NCBI GenBank assembly: GCA_029259345.1
Contig: JAPDIX010000001.1
Location: 1-40,395 of the forward strand
DNA: 40,395 bases
Direction of reading: 5' to 3'
From: Archaeoglobi archaeon
GTDB lineage: Archaea > Halobacteriota > Archaeoglobi > Archaeoglobales > Archaeoglobaceae
Shown: one piece after another, positions 30,680 to 38,612 of the stretch
Numbering within the stretch: position 1 is the stretch's first letter
Layout of the letters: the number at the start of each line of letters is the position of its first letter
Made by a program: the position numbers and the translations under genes
Notes under the pieces: model-generated
The model's input: only the letters and a program-made list of their open reading frames with translations
What the model was told of the DNA's origin: nothing
The model's database searches: none

Positions 30680-31719
30680 CTGGAGAAATTTATCTTCCGC
30701 TCCACCACGGAAAGGCTCCTTACTGGTTACTCAACAGAATGAAGAAGTTAGCATCTCCACTTGTTAAGCTAATCGTTCTCGAATACGGAGAAAAGGAGTT
30801 TTTGGAGAGAATCTCAAACCCGATATTCTTCCAGTCCATGTCAAATGTTCTCGGATTCGACTGGAATTCGAGCGGAGTTACAACGGTTCTCACTGGTGTG
30901 CTGAAATCAGTATTGAACAGCGAAGATTTCTCGATCAGGGTTGCTGGTGGGAAGGGGAGCAATGCCCTGAAAACCCCTGAGGAAATCAAAAAGTATTCAG
31001 ATGAAATTGGGGCAAAGGGCGAGAAAATAATTCAGTTCAGCAGGTTTGCCGCAAAGGCAGACAATGCCGCACTGATTGATGGATATAGCATTTATCACCA
31101 CGCGGTGTTTTTTACACCAAAGTACTTTACGGTAGTCCAGCAGGGGATGAATGAGAAGGACAGGATGGCGAGAAGGTATCATTGGAGCGTATACTCAACA
31201 ACCCCTGAACTCGAAAATGTACATGAGGGGATTATGGCCGAAAGAAGGGAGAGAGAAGTTGTGAACATGGCCTCAGATTTGAGCAGAGAAGCAAGAAAAG
31301 CCTGTGTAGATATAGTGAAAGATGGAAAGTTCAAAAAAGATTACAGAAAGCTTATCTCAATCGTAAGATGGGGAGGTGGGATGAGCGTTCCGAGAAGGAT
31401 TGACTGGAAGGTTGTTGAGAAAGCCTACAATCTCCAGCCTGAAAGGTTTGAAGATATTCTTATGATAAAGGGATTTGGTAGAGAAACGATTAGAGCTCTT
31501 GCTCTTATCGCTGATGTGGTTTACAATACGGAATACGACAAGACTGACCCAGCCAAATACTGCTTTGCCGTCGGTGGGAAAGATGGTGTCCCGTTTCCGG
31601 TGAGAAAAGACATCTACGATGAAGTTATTGAGTTCATGAAAGATGCTGTAAAACAGGCTGAACTGGGTGATTATGACAGGAAAAAGATGCTTGAGAGGTT
31701 GAGTAGGGTATGGATGTGA
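30676..31719 (+). CDS. DUF763 family protein
   Basis: A 347-residue protein with DUF763 features: LPLHHGKAPYWLLNRMKKLA, IFFQSMSNVLGFDWNSSGVT, TPEEIKKYSDEIGAKGEKII, ALIDGYSIYHHAVFFTPKYF and VVQQGMNEKDRMARRYHWS. A helix-hairpin-helix-like end (EDILMIKGFGRETIRALALI) hints at nucleic-acid binding. The many conserved His, Glu and Arg residues suggest an enzyme acting on DNA or RNA, but no activity is known. It overlaps archease by four bases and aroA by ten, so the three are co-translated; linkage with archease hints at RNA repair. Confidence 0.88.
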   Translation: MTGEIYLPLHHGKAPYWLLNRMKKLASPLVKLIVLEYGEKEFLERISNPIFFQSMSNVLGFDWNSSGVTTVLTGVLKSVLNSEDFSIRVAGGKGSNALKTPEEIKKYSDEIGAKGEKIIQFSRFAAKADNAALIDGYSIYHHAVFFTPKYFTVVQQGMNEKDRMARRYHWSVYSTTPELENVHEGIMAERREREVVNMASDLSREARKACVDIVKDGKFKKDYRKLISIVRWGGGMSVPRRIDWKVVEKAYNLQPERFEDILMIKGFGRETIRALALIADVVYNTEYDKTDPAKYCFAVGGKDGVPFPVRKDIYDEVIEFMKDAVKQAELGDYDRKKMLERLSRVWM

Positions 31720-32966
31720 TTGTTAGGAAGAGCGAGGTTGAAGGGGATGCTGAGGTGCCACCCTCGAAAAGCTATACCCACCGCGCCCTTATTGCAGCCT
31801 CTCTCTCACCTTCAAGTAGACTATCCAATCCATTGATCTCCGCCGACACTCTCGCAACGCTCAATGGATGTAGAAAAATTGGGGCTGAATTTGTGCGAAA
31901 AAATTCGACATGGTTTGTGAGTGGTGTTGACAGGATAACAGCCTCCGGATACTTCAACTTTGAGAACTCTGGAACAACACTCAGGATTTTTGCTGGGATT
32001 CTTTCTCTGTCCACATCTCCCGTATTCAGTGTGCTTGATGGTGATAGTTCGCTGAGAAAGAGACCTAACAGAGAACTTGCCCTCGCCCTAAAGAAACTTG
32101 GAGCAGAGGTTTATGGAGATTGGAATTTCAGAGCACCGATCAGTGTGAGAGGTGTGTTGAAGGGTGGAGAAGTTGAGATGGAAGCTGCAAGTTCGCAATT
32201 CGTTTCCTCTCTGCTCTTCTCTCTTCCAATGGCAGGACTGGACTCAACTCTGAGAGTTTTAAAGGTTAAATCCCAACCCTACATCAACATAACCCTCGAT
32301 GTTCTGAAAGCGAGTGGCATCAGGATTGAGAGAGAAGGAAATGAATATCACCTTCCGGGCAATCAGAGATTCAGGCTTAGAAAATACACGATTCCCGCAG
32401 ACTTCTCTTCTGCAAGCTATCTAATTGCTGCAGGTTTGCTTGCCGGAGAGGTCAGACTCAAAAATGTGTTTGATTCAGAGCAGGGGGATAAAAGGATAAT
32501 AGAAATTTGCAGGAAAATGGGTGGAGATGTCAAATGGGACAGAGAGAAAGGTGTTGTTATAGCCAGAAAGTCGGAGCTTGAGGGAATAGAGGTTGACGCT
32601 GCCGATATCCCTGATCTCGTTCCCACGATCTCTGTGCTGGCTGCGACAGCGAGGGGAGAGACGAGAATCTACAACGCTGAGCATCTCAGAATAAAAGAAA
32701 TAGACAGGATTGACGGCATAGCTAAGAATCTAAAATCTCTGGGTGTTGAGGCTGAAGCAATGGCTGATGGAATTATTGTTAAAGGTAGAAGCGGTGAGTT
32801 TAGAGGGGTTGTGGACTCATTTGGAGACCACAGAATGGCCCTCGCCTTCTCACTGCTCGGTCTTCTTGGAGAGGTAAGGTGTTTGAAGGCAGAAGTTGTA
32901 TCGGTCTCGTTCCCCGGATTCTTCGACGTGCTAAAATCTCTTGGGGCAGACGTTATCAAGCTCTGA
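31710..32966 (+). CDS. aroA: 3-phosphoshikimate 1-carboxyvinyltransferase (EPSP synthase)
   Basis: A 418-residue enzyme of the shikimate pathway joining shikimate-3-phosphate and PEP. Motifs: EVPPSKSYTHRALIAASLS (substrate-binding Lys, Ser, Arg), YFNFENSGTTLRIFAGIL (SGTT loop), LDGDSSLRKRPNRELALALK (RP.R), SSQFVSSLLFSLPMAG (SSQF), VDAADIPDLVPTISVLAATA (catalytic Asp), LRIKEIDRIDGIAKNLKSLG (KE.DR), and FGDHRMALAFSLLG (DHR). All are present, so the enzyme should be active. No other aro gene is adjacent. It starts ten bases inside the DUF763 gene. Confidence 0.96.
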   Translation: MDVIVRKSEVEGDAEVPPSKSYTHRALIAASLSPSSRLSNPLISADTLATLNGCRKIGAEFVRKNSTWFVSGVDRITASGYFNFENSGTTLRIFAGILSLSTSPVFSVLDGDSSLRKRPNRELALALKKLGAEVYGDWNFRAPISVRGVLKGGEVEMEAASSQFVSSLLFSLPMAGLDSTLRVLKVKSQPYINITLDVLKASGIRIEREGNEYHLPGNQRFRLRKYTIPADFSSASYLIAAGLLAGEVRLKNVFDSEQGDKRIIEICRKMGGDVKWDREKGVVIARKSELEGIEVDAADIPDLVPTISVLAATARGETRIYNAEHLRIKEIDRIDGIAKNLKSLGVEAEAMADGIIVKGRSGEFRGVVDSFGDHRMALAFSLLGLLGEVRCLKAEVVSVSFPGFFDVLKSLGADVIKL

Positions 32967-33096
32967 CGTAATATTCCCCCTCCTTCCTTACTCTTCCATC
33001 CATGACAAGCTTCTCAAGGTGTTTGAGAATCATATTTCTCTCAAAGAAATCGAGTATTTCCTTAAAATAAGAGGCATCGACTATAGCAAAGCATCC
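32956..33096 (-). pseudogene. remnant of a small winged-helix domain, opposite the aroA end
   Basis: On the minus strand an open stretch of about 46 codons reads VDASYFKEILDFFERNMILK then HLEKLVMDGRVRKEGEYYVR and stops at 32956-32958, inside the last codons of aroA. It looks like the C-terminal part of a winged helix (recognition helix ILKHLEKLV, wing RVRKEGEYYV). No start codon context or N-terminal part is found; a stop lies just upstream at 33097-33099. Likely a leftover, though a very small real gene cannot be excluded. Confidence 0.35.
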
Positions 33097-33105
33097 TCAC
33101 TCGCT

Positions 33106-33323
33106 TTGAAGGGAATCGGGGTTTATCTCGTTGGAGTTCTTGTATCATTGATACTCGCAGGACCTGCATCCGCTGCAGCAATTTACACTTCAAATCTGAT
33201 TGGTTCCGTGGGGTCTTTTTGGGGGTTGCCGTAGTCCTCATTCTGGCGTATCTCGTTGCGTTCAGGGAGGGGGGTGTAGTCCATAATATAATTCTAGGGA
33301 CTTTCGCTCCAAGACAAACATAA
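33106..33323 (+). pseudogene. small two-helix membrane protein split by a frameshift at T5G5
   Basis: One frame reads KGIGVYLVGVLVSLILAGPA then SAAAIYTSNLIGSVGSFWG and stops at 33232-33234. With one extra G in the run at 33221-33225, it continues as VAVVLILAYLVAFREGGVVH to a stop at 33321-33323. The joined product has two membrane helices. TTG at 33106 is the best start I can offer and has no clear RBS; the frame is open further left. A single homopolymer indel means sequencing error is possible. No family is recognised. Confidence 0.4.
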
Positions 33324-33369
33324 CTTTTAAATAGTAATTTTTTATTACTTACACCACTGGTGAGATACT

Positions 33370-33714
33370 ATGTTTGAGAATGTCATAGCAGACATGCTGG
33401 GTGTTAATGGTGTCAAAGGGGTCTACATTGTAGATAGAGAAGGAGAACTGATCGAATCTGAATCAATATCACCAGGTGAGGATGAGATTTATGCCGCTCT
33501 CATTGCGGATATCTACAACAGAGCATCAGAAGTTCTTAGCAAATTATCCACTGATGATGTTGAACTCGTTATGATTGATGGCAAAAATGACAGAGTTATC
33601 GCTTCAAAGGCTGGTGATCTCGTCTTAGGGATCGTTGCTGATCACAAAACAAACTTTGGACTTTTGAAGATTGAAATAAGAAAGGCGGTGGAAAAAATAT
33701 CCGCAATGGTGTAA
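33370..33714 (+). CDS. Roadblock/LC7-domain protein
   Basis: A 114-residue single-domain protein: NVIADMLGVNGVKGVYIVDR, EGELIESESISPGEDEIYAA, LVMIDGKNDRVIASKAGDLV and LGIVADHKTNFGLLKIEIRK follow the Roadblock/LC7 beta-alpha order. These proteins dimerise and regulate small GTPases such as MglA in bacteria and archaea. No GTPase gene is adjacent, but a DUF2226 gene follows three bases later and is its usual kind of neighbour. ATG at 33370 follows CACTGGTGAGATACT and a TATA-like CTTTTAAATAG about 40 bases before. Confidence 0.88.
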   Translation: MFENVIADMLGVNGVKGVYIVDREGELIESESISPGEDEIYAALIADIYNRASEVLSKLSTDDVELVMIDGKNDRVIASKAGDLVLGIVADHKTNFGLLKIEIRKAVEKISAMV

Positions 33715-33717
33715 GAT

Positions 33718-34461
33718 ATGCTAATTCCAAAAGGTGATGCAATAAAACTCGGAAAGAGGGGGTCTTTCAGGGAGGCCATAAGAGAACTATCAGATTCAGG
33801 ATTTTCTGGATATGTAGAAGTATCATATAAGATAACTGAGCTTTCCAAAGGAAAAGTGCTGTTTAACAACGGTAAGATTGTCGCAGTGGGAATTCAGAGG
33901 GTTATAAGCAAGAAGGAAGTCGTAGGAAGCGAGGCCCTTGGAGAACTTCTGAGCTTGGAAAACTGTGTCGTTGACGTTTATGCTTTGACAGAGGAGAAGG
34001 TTGCAAAAGCAATGGAGTGGAATAAGAAAGCCGTCGTCGAGGGGCTTCCTGAGGAGGAAAGCAAGGTCACAGGAGGTTTGACGGAGGAAGTAATAACTAC
34101 ACCTTATGAGAGAGAGGCTATTCTGAAAAAGTATGGTATTAGAATGCCCAGTGAGGAGGAGATCGATCAGCTTATAATAAACGCACTTGAAGGGGGTTAC
34201 GAGATAATAGAGTCAGCAGCAACTCCTGTAGATGATTTTGAGTCGTTAAAGCAAGCACTTGAAGAGACTGCAGAACTTTATCTCGGAAAAGTTTCAAAGA
34301 AGGTTAACGAGCTAATCGAATCCTGTACATCAGCTGAAGAGCTCGTTGACAGATTTCCTGAAATAAAGAGCAAGGCAAAGTCTCTTGTTGTGTTTGCATC
34401 GCGTAAAAAAATAGATGACATGCTCGCAGAGATGGAAAGAATTATTAGTGAGTATATTTAG
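33718..34461 (+). CDS. DUF2226/PATAN-like protein
   Basis: A 247-residue protein. The N-terminal part LIPKGDAIKLGKRGSFREAI, GFSGYVEVSYKITELSKGKV, LFNNGKIVAVGIQRV resembles DUF2226/DUF4388 (PATAN), a fold linked to signalling. The middle is a charged linker; the end (ESCTSAEELVDRFPEIKSKA) is helical. It begins three bases after the Roadblock gene, so the two form an operon. A scaffold or signalling function together with the Roadblock protein is inferred. The region 34462-34576 after it contains no gene. Confidence 0.7.
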   Translation: MLIPKGDAIKLGKRGSFREAIRELSDSGFSGYVEVSYKITELSKGKVLFNNGKIVAVGIQRVISKKEVVGSEALGELLSLENCVVDVYALTEEKVAKAMEWNKKAVVEGLPEEESKVTGGLTEEVITTPYEREAILKKYGIRMPSEEEIDQLIINALEGGYEIIESAATPVDDFESLKQALEETAELYLGKVSKKVNELIESCTSAEELVDRFPEIKSKAKSLVVFASRKKIDDMLAEMERIISEYI

Positions 34462-34576
34462 TTCTTCAGTCTAAGTTTCAGTGTATTTTTTCTTCAGTCA
34501 TATTCAAGTAATTTCTGTCGTCGTCATAGCCAAGAAGCACAAATTTCATAAACATCTTTATTGGGCTTTTTAGTAA

Positions 34577-34658
34577 GCCGGGGTTGCAGAGAGGCACTGC
34601 GCCAGCCTTGAGAGCTGGTGCCCGTAAGGGCTCGTGGGTTCGAATCCCACCCCCGGCG
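34577..34658 (+). tRNA. tRNA-Ser (anticodon TGA)
   Basis: Class II tRNA: acceptor GCCGGGG pairs with CCCCGGC (34651-34657); anticodon stem CCAGC/GCTGG with loop CTTGAGA (anticodon TGA); variable arm GCCCGTAAGGGC; T-arm GTGGG-TTCGAAT-CCCAC; discriminator G. CCA is not encoded. A tyrosine integrase gene starts about 60 bases downstream, so the 3' end is a candidate attachment site. Confidence 0.95.
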
Positions 34659-34718
34659 TCCAGAGTTGAGGTTTCAAAAATTCTCCTCATCAAAGAGGAG
34701 AAATGAGGTGATCTGGTT

Positions 34719-35918
34719 ATGCCCGATGCAATAGACTACCCGTATGAGGAAAAGTTGGTGACTACTCAAAAAAGGATTAGGAATTCAGAAATAACGAAAA
34801 GAAATAAGCAACTGTTGTTTGAGTTCAGAGACTTCCTCATTCTGCAAGGGATTAAAGCTCCAAGAATCGAGAAACACCTCGACAACCTTGGGAGAGTTTT
34901 GAAGTGGTTGGGCAGAGATGCGGATAGGGCAACAAAGAGGGAGATTGAAGCTATTGTTGCCAGGATAACAAGGTCGAGGACAATCAGCGACTGGACTAAA
35001 TATGACTACAAACGGTCAGTCAGGGCTTTTTGGATTTGGCTTGGGATGGAGGAAGCTGTCAAGGACATAAAGAATCCCATGCCAAAGAAGAGTCTTCCAG
35101 AGGAGGTTCTGAGTGAGGATGAGGTCAAGAGGATGATAGATGCTGCTGAGAATCTTAGAGATAAAGCTATGATTGCCGTTCTGTACGAGAGTGGAGCGAG
35201 AAGAGGGGAGTTCATGAACCTCAGAATTCGTGATGTCGTCTCTGATGACTATGGAGCGGTAATAAAGGTGAAGGGGAAGACAGGGGAGAGGAGAATTAGG
35301 CTGGTTAGTAGCGTCCCATATTTGTTGAGGTATATTGATGTCCATCCCTACAAGGATGACTTAAATGCACCTCTTTGGGTGAAAATAGGTCATCCGGGCA
35401 AGGGAGAACCAATAACCTACAACACGTTCTCAGCTCAGCTCAAGAAGATAGCCAAAAAGGCTGGAATTAAGAAGAGAGTTCACATGCACCTCTTCAGGCA
35501 TTCAAGGGCTACTATTCTGGCAAACTATCTTACAGAAGCTCAGATGTGTGAGTTTTTCGGGTGGGTTCAGGGTTCCGACATGCCAAGGATTTACATCCAT
35601 CTCAGCGGGAGAGATGTTGATGAGGCCATTCTGAGAGTTTATGGTTTGGTGAAGGATGAGGAAAGACGGCCTAAGCTTACTCCTGTAAAGTGTCCACGCT
35701 GTAACATGCTCAACGATGGAGATTCGAGGTACTGTTCACGCTGCGGACTTCCACTCGCCAAGGACGCTCAGGTTGACGTTATCGCAGAAGAGATGCTGAT
35801 AAGAGAATTCCATGACGCTATACTTAACGATGATTTGTTCAGAGAAGTATTGGTAAAGCTCAAGCCGTTCATAACAGGTGTGCTCAGAGAGGAGATAGAG
35901 AAGAGGAGAATGTGTTGA
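34719..35918 (+). CDS. tyrosine recombinase/integrase with C-terminal zinc ribbon
   Basis: A 399-residue protein. The N-terminal SAM-like domain (about 30-115) includes LFEFRDFLILQGIKAPRIEK and WTKYDYKRSVRAFWIWLG. The catalytic domain has IAVLYESGARRGEFMNLRIR (box I Arg), KVKGKTGERRIRLV (Lys), HMHLFRHSRATILANYLTEA (HxxR), FGWVQGSDMPRIYIHLSGRD with the catalytic tyrosine. After it comes a zinc ribbon, VKCPRCNMLNDGDSRYCSRC, and a helical tail. All catalytic residues are present, so it may be active. It reads away from tRNA-Ser(TGA). Compare the dead recombinase at 2225. Confidence 0.9.
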   Translation: MPDAIDYPYEEKLVTTQKRIRNSEITKRNKQLLFEFRDFLILQGIKAPRIEKHLDNLGRVLKWLGRDADRATKREIEAIVARITRSRTISDWTKYDYKRSVRAFWIWLGMEEAVKDIKNPMPKKSLPEEVLSEDEVKRMIDAAENLRDKAMIAVLYESGARRGEFMNLRIRDVVSDDYGAVIKVKGKTGERRIRLVSSVPYLLRYIDVHPYKDDLNAPLWVKIGHPGKGEPITYNTFSAQLKKIAKKAGIKKRVHMHLFRHSRATILANYLTEAQMCEFFGWVQGSDMPRIYIHLSGRDVDEAILRVYGLVKDEERRPKLTPVKCPRCNMLNDGDSRYCSRCGLPLAKDAQVDVIAEEMLIREFHDAILNDDLFREVLVKLKPFITGVLREEIEKRRMC

Positions 35919-36136
35919 GGAGAGTAAACAGCTTAATTCGTTTTATTTTTTAAATTCTCTTTTAGTTAGAGTGATAGCTGAGCTTCGGATTGCCTTCCGT
36001 CTATTCAGGTCTCTCGACCACTTTAAATCTTAATCTCTTACGTTTATGTCATGTGTTTTTCCACTTGATTAAATGCAGAACTCTCTTTTTTGGCTCTTTA
36101 TAGTAATAGGTCTCCTTATTCCTCCTGAAAAAACGA

Positions 36137-36481
36137 TTATGAGAAAGCTGCCTGCAATGTAGAGCGCTTTGGTAAGCATCCTCGTAAATTGGTCTTCCCT
36201 ACATCCTTAAAAGTTACGACGAGAGTCACTTTGCCCTTCTTTTCAGCTATTCTCGACGCAGCAACGTAAAACCCATTCCTGTATGGTGCAAAAAGGCTTG
36301 TAATCCATCCGCTTTGCATGGAGTAACTGCAATTCCGTGTTTTTCTCCTTATTCGGATTATCCCTTTCCTGCGTTCAAGTTGCTCGTATTTCGATGGAGT
36401 TTTCGGGCTATACTTGAGAGAGCTGCCGAATTTGAAATTTCGGAGGAGTTCTATGTCTTTTTGTAGTTGCTTCACTCCCAC
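36137..36481 (-). CDS. doubtful small ORF of unknown function, possibly decayed
   Basis: A 114-codon frame starting GVKQLQKDIELLRNFKFGSS and basic throughout (RRKGIIRIRRKTRN). Just beyond its end another minus-strand frame reads MLTKALYIAGSFLIIVFSGG, a membrane-helix-like start, which suggests that this was part of a different, larger gene now broken. I recognise no family. It lies in the accessory tract behind the integrase. The flanks 35919-36136 and 36482-36746 contain no other convincing gene. Confidence 0.25.
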   Translation of the reverse strand: MGVKQLQKDIELLRNFKFGSSLKYSPKTPSKYEQLERRKGIIRIRRKTRNCSYSMQSGWITSLFAPYRNGFYVAASRIAEKKGKVTLVVTFKDVGKTNLRGCLPKRSTLQAAFS

Positions 36482-36746
36482 AATATCTCAACTAAGGATT
36501 CAGAAAGAAGAAGTATACAAATTGGCCAATTATTGCATGCATAGAGATATTTCTGTTTGCTCTTTGGTTTACTCTCTGGTGTCCGAACCTCATCAAAGAA
36601 TGCGGCGAATGCATGTTTAGACTTCGGAAGAAATTTTATGGTTGTTTTTTAGAAAATACGGAATTTGCGGAGGGTTGAAAAATGCGAAAAATGGGGTATA
36701 TTCATTTTGGGGGTCTGCCCACTAAAAACCTCTAAACTTTTTGATT

Positions 36747-36766
36747 TTGATTACACGTGTAATCAA
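36747..36766. promoter_or_regulatory. 20-bp perfect palindrome, candidate operator
   Basis: TTGATTACACGTGTAATCAA is perfectly self-complementary with no spacer. It lies in AT-rich non-coding DNA 24 bases beyond the 3' end of the minus-strand DUF4406-like gene, with no plus-strand gene nearby. A site for a dimeric regulator, or an element end, are both possible. The symmetry is seen; the use is unknown. Confidence 0.5.
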
Positions 36767-36789
36767 TATCCTACTGGTAACTTTCTCTT

Positions 36790-37143
36790 TCAGTTTTGAA
36801 ATCCTTTGTGGTGCAACCAAGTTTTATGAAATTTGTTTCGATTCAGAGTCCTTACCTTATCCTCCCCCTTAATCCTCTTGAAATGTTCTATCTCTTCTAT
36901 CATTCCCTCTGTTATCTCATCTCCAAAAACCCAGAGCTCATCGCAGAATTCCATCAGCCTCTTGTTCATCTCCAGAGCTTTTCCCCTGTCTTCAGGGTTG
37001 CTGTCATCCATGAACTGGCTAAAGTAGATGTGAGGGGCTAATGGGATGTATCCTTTCTCAAGGACATATCTGCAGTATTCCTTGGCTTTCTCGATGTTCT
37101 CAGACTTTCCCTGAAATGGAGAACAGACGAATACGATTTTCAT
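36790..37143 (-). CDS. DUF4406/nucleoside 2-deoxyribosyltransferase-like protein
   Basis: A 117-residue Rossmann-like protein: MKIVFVCSPFQGKSENIEKA, KEYCRYVLEKGYIPLAPHIY, FSQFMDDSNPEDRGKALEMN and FCDELWVFGDEITEGMIEEI. This is the DUF4406-type pattern related to nucleoside deoxyribosyltransferases and common in phages and mobile elements. The last 25 residues (KVRTLNRNKFHKTWLHHKGF) do not match the expected short strand end, so the C-terminus may be altered by a frameshift. It could handle nucleotides during element replication. Upstream DNA to 37660 holds only decayed sequence. Confidence 0.7.
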   Translation of the reverse strand: MKIVFVCSPFQGKSENIEKAKEYCRYVLEKGYIPLAPHIYFSQFMDDSNPEDRGKALEMNKRLMEFCDELWVFGDEITEGMIEEIEHFKRIKGEDKVRTLNRNKFHKTWLHHKGFQN

Positions 37144-37226
37144 GCGAACAACTCTAGATACTTCCTCTGATCGTCTTTTAGAGGATTACTTCTTTGTTTC
37201 TTTGTTCTGGATAGATTTCTTCGTTC

Positions 37227-37450
37227 CTAGTTTTTTCTCACTGATGTAGCAGCACCTATTTTCACGAGATAGTAATCGCCTTCTTTGATGTACTTTATGT
37301 CCAGCAATCCTCACTTTTGATATCATTTAAGGGTAACAGAATTTCCCATTAGCTCTCTACTTCTGAGTACTCTCAATCAGGGTTCAGCAGCGGAGTCAAC
37401 AAGTTCTATATCGATTATTCTGACCGATGAAGTCTACATGCCCTATTAAG
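37227..37450 (-). pseudogene. decayed coding sequence of unknown family
   Basis: On the minus strand, short pieces read like protein: IDIELVDSAAEP, LRVLRSRELMGNSVTLK, and GLLDIKYIKEGDYYLVKIGA ending at 37227-37229. They are separated by stops and a frame change. No start or family is identifiable. The rest of 37144-37662 is AT-rich and shows no gene. Weak evidence. Confidence 0.25.
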
Positions 37451-37662
37451 GTTGGCCTGTTTATTATTTTTGATATTTTCTATCTAAATTTATTTTTTTT
37501 TCATAATTAAGTAAGATACAGCACAATTTGATCAAAGTTTTCAACAATTTTTTCGATCACTCTAAACCTTTAGGTCGGCTATGTGGATCAAGACTTCCTT
37601 GATCATTTTTTAATTTAAATTTATATTAATGTTATACCTTAGATAATAAACTTTAAGTTCAG

Positions 37663-38244
37663 ATGCAAAATAAAAAATACATGGACGAAAAGGACAGAAA
37701 GATTATCTCAATTCTCCAACGGAATGGGAAGGCTACATTGGCTGAAATGGCCGAAGAAGTCGGATTGTCTGCTATGGGCGTTAAAAAGAGACTGGATAAG
37801 CTTGAAAAGGAAAAAATAAAAATAACCGCACTGCTGAACGTTGAAAAACTCAAAATTATAACAGCTATAATTGCGATGGAAGTTGAGAATGCTGAAGCGC
37901 TGGAAAAACTCCTTAAGAAGTTTGAAAATTGCCCGAGAATAATAAAATTTTTCATTACCACAGGCGGCTACAATCTCTTCGCCTTAGTTTTTGCCGAGGA
38001 CTATCACTCCTTGGAAAGTGTCAGCATCGAAAAGTGCTCTTTGAGATCCCAACCTGGAATAAGAAGGTTCGAGATATACCCGGTACAGGAGATATACTAC
38101 GACAGCTATCTTGATATCAAAGTTGTTGCAGACAAGAGCAGAGAGATTGCTCCATGTGGAGTTTTCTGTGGAGATTGCATGAGGTATGAGGTAAAAAGGT
38201 GCCTCGGATGTCCAGCCACAAAATTCTATAGGGGTAAATTATAG
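37663..38244 (+). CDS. Lrp/AsnC-type regulator with C-terminal cysteine cluster
   Basis: A 193-residue protein. Residues 7-60 are the Lrp/AsnC helix-turn-helix (MDEKDRKIISILQRNGKATL, AEMAEEVGLSAMGVKKRLDK); residues 65-145 are the RAM-type ligand domain (IITAIIAMEVENAEALEKLL, TTGGYNLFALVFAEDYHSLE). The last 35 residues add CGVFCGDCMRYEVKRCLGCP, five cysteines in a DUF3795-like pattern able to bind a metal or Fe-S cluster. Metal- or redox-dependent gene control is a reasonable guess. ATG 37663 and 37681 are both possible starts. It is monocistronic; target unknown. Confidence 0.82.
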   Translation: MQNKKYMDEKDRKIISILQRNGKATLAEMAEEVGLSAMGVKKRLDKLEKEKIKITALLNVEKLKIITAIIAMEVENAEALEKLLKKFENCPRIIKFFITTGGYNLFALVFAEDYHSLESVSIEKCSLRSQPGIRRFEIYPVQEIYYDSYLDIKVVADKSREIAPCGVFCGDCMRYEVKRCLGCPATKFYRGKL

Positions 38245-38334
38245 GTCTTCCTAAGTTTATTTTTTAAACAAAAAGCTTAAAATCAATAGAAATTTAAATA
38301 CGCGGTAGGAAACTAAGGTTTAGAGGGTTGCAGT

Positions 38335-38612
38335 ATGTCCGAATCTGGTAGAAAGCTGAGAAAAAGAGTGAGAGAAAGGGGAACAAAGATTAGGAAGTTC
38401 CTCCAGACGTTCAAAATAGAGCAGAGAGCACATATAGATATAGAACCTGCCTCGCATAAGAGAATGCCTCACCCGAGGTTCCAAGGGGTAGGACTATTGC
38501 CATGGTCGGCCAGAGAGGCAGAGCTTACACAGTATAGATTAAAGACGGCGGGGAGAAAAAACTACTCTTCGTTAGATGGGCGCTCAAGCCACAGGTGATT
38601 GAAGATGCCTAA
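38335..38612 (+). pseudogene. ribosomal protein L21e gene with frameshift and internal TAG
   Basis: The first frame encodes KLRKRVRERGTKIRKFLQTF, then AHIDIEPASHKRMPHPRFQG, unmistakably L21e (HIDIDPSxHKGMPHPRFxG). Near 38485-38492 the frame shifts: the next frame gives RTIAMVGQRGRAYTV, then a TAG at 38535-38537 where L21e normally has Glu, then IKDGGEKKLLFVRWALKPQV and a stop at 38610-38612. Two independent lesions make a pseudogene likely. Promoter (TTTAAATAC) and RBS are still present. Other archaea need L21e, so a second copy should exist elsewhere. The start of the VKOR gene overlaps its end. Confidence 0.78.

Noticed and set aside
19900-34658. Identical 3' ends of the two tRNA-Ser genes as attachment sites of a 15-kb element.
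   Set aside because: The DNA between them is mostly core genes (herA, elp3, glnA, aroA), and serine tRNAs normally share these arms.
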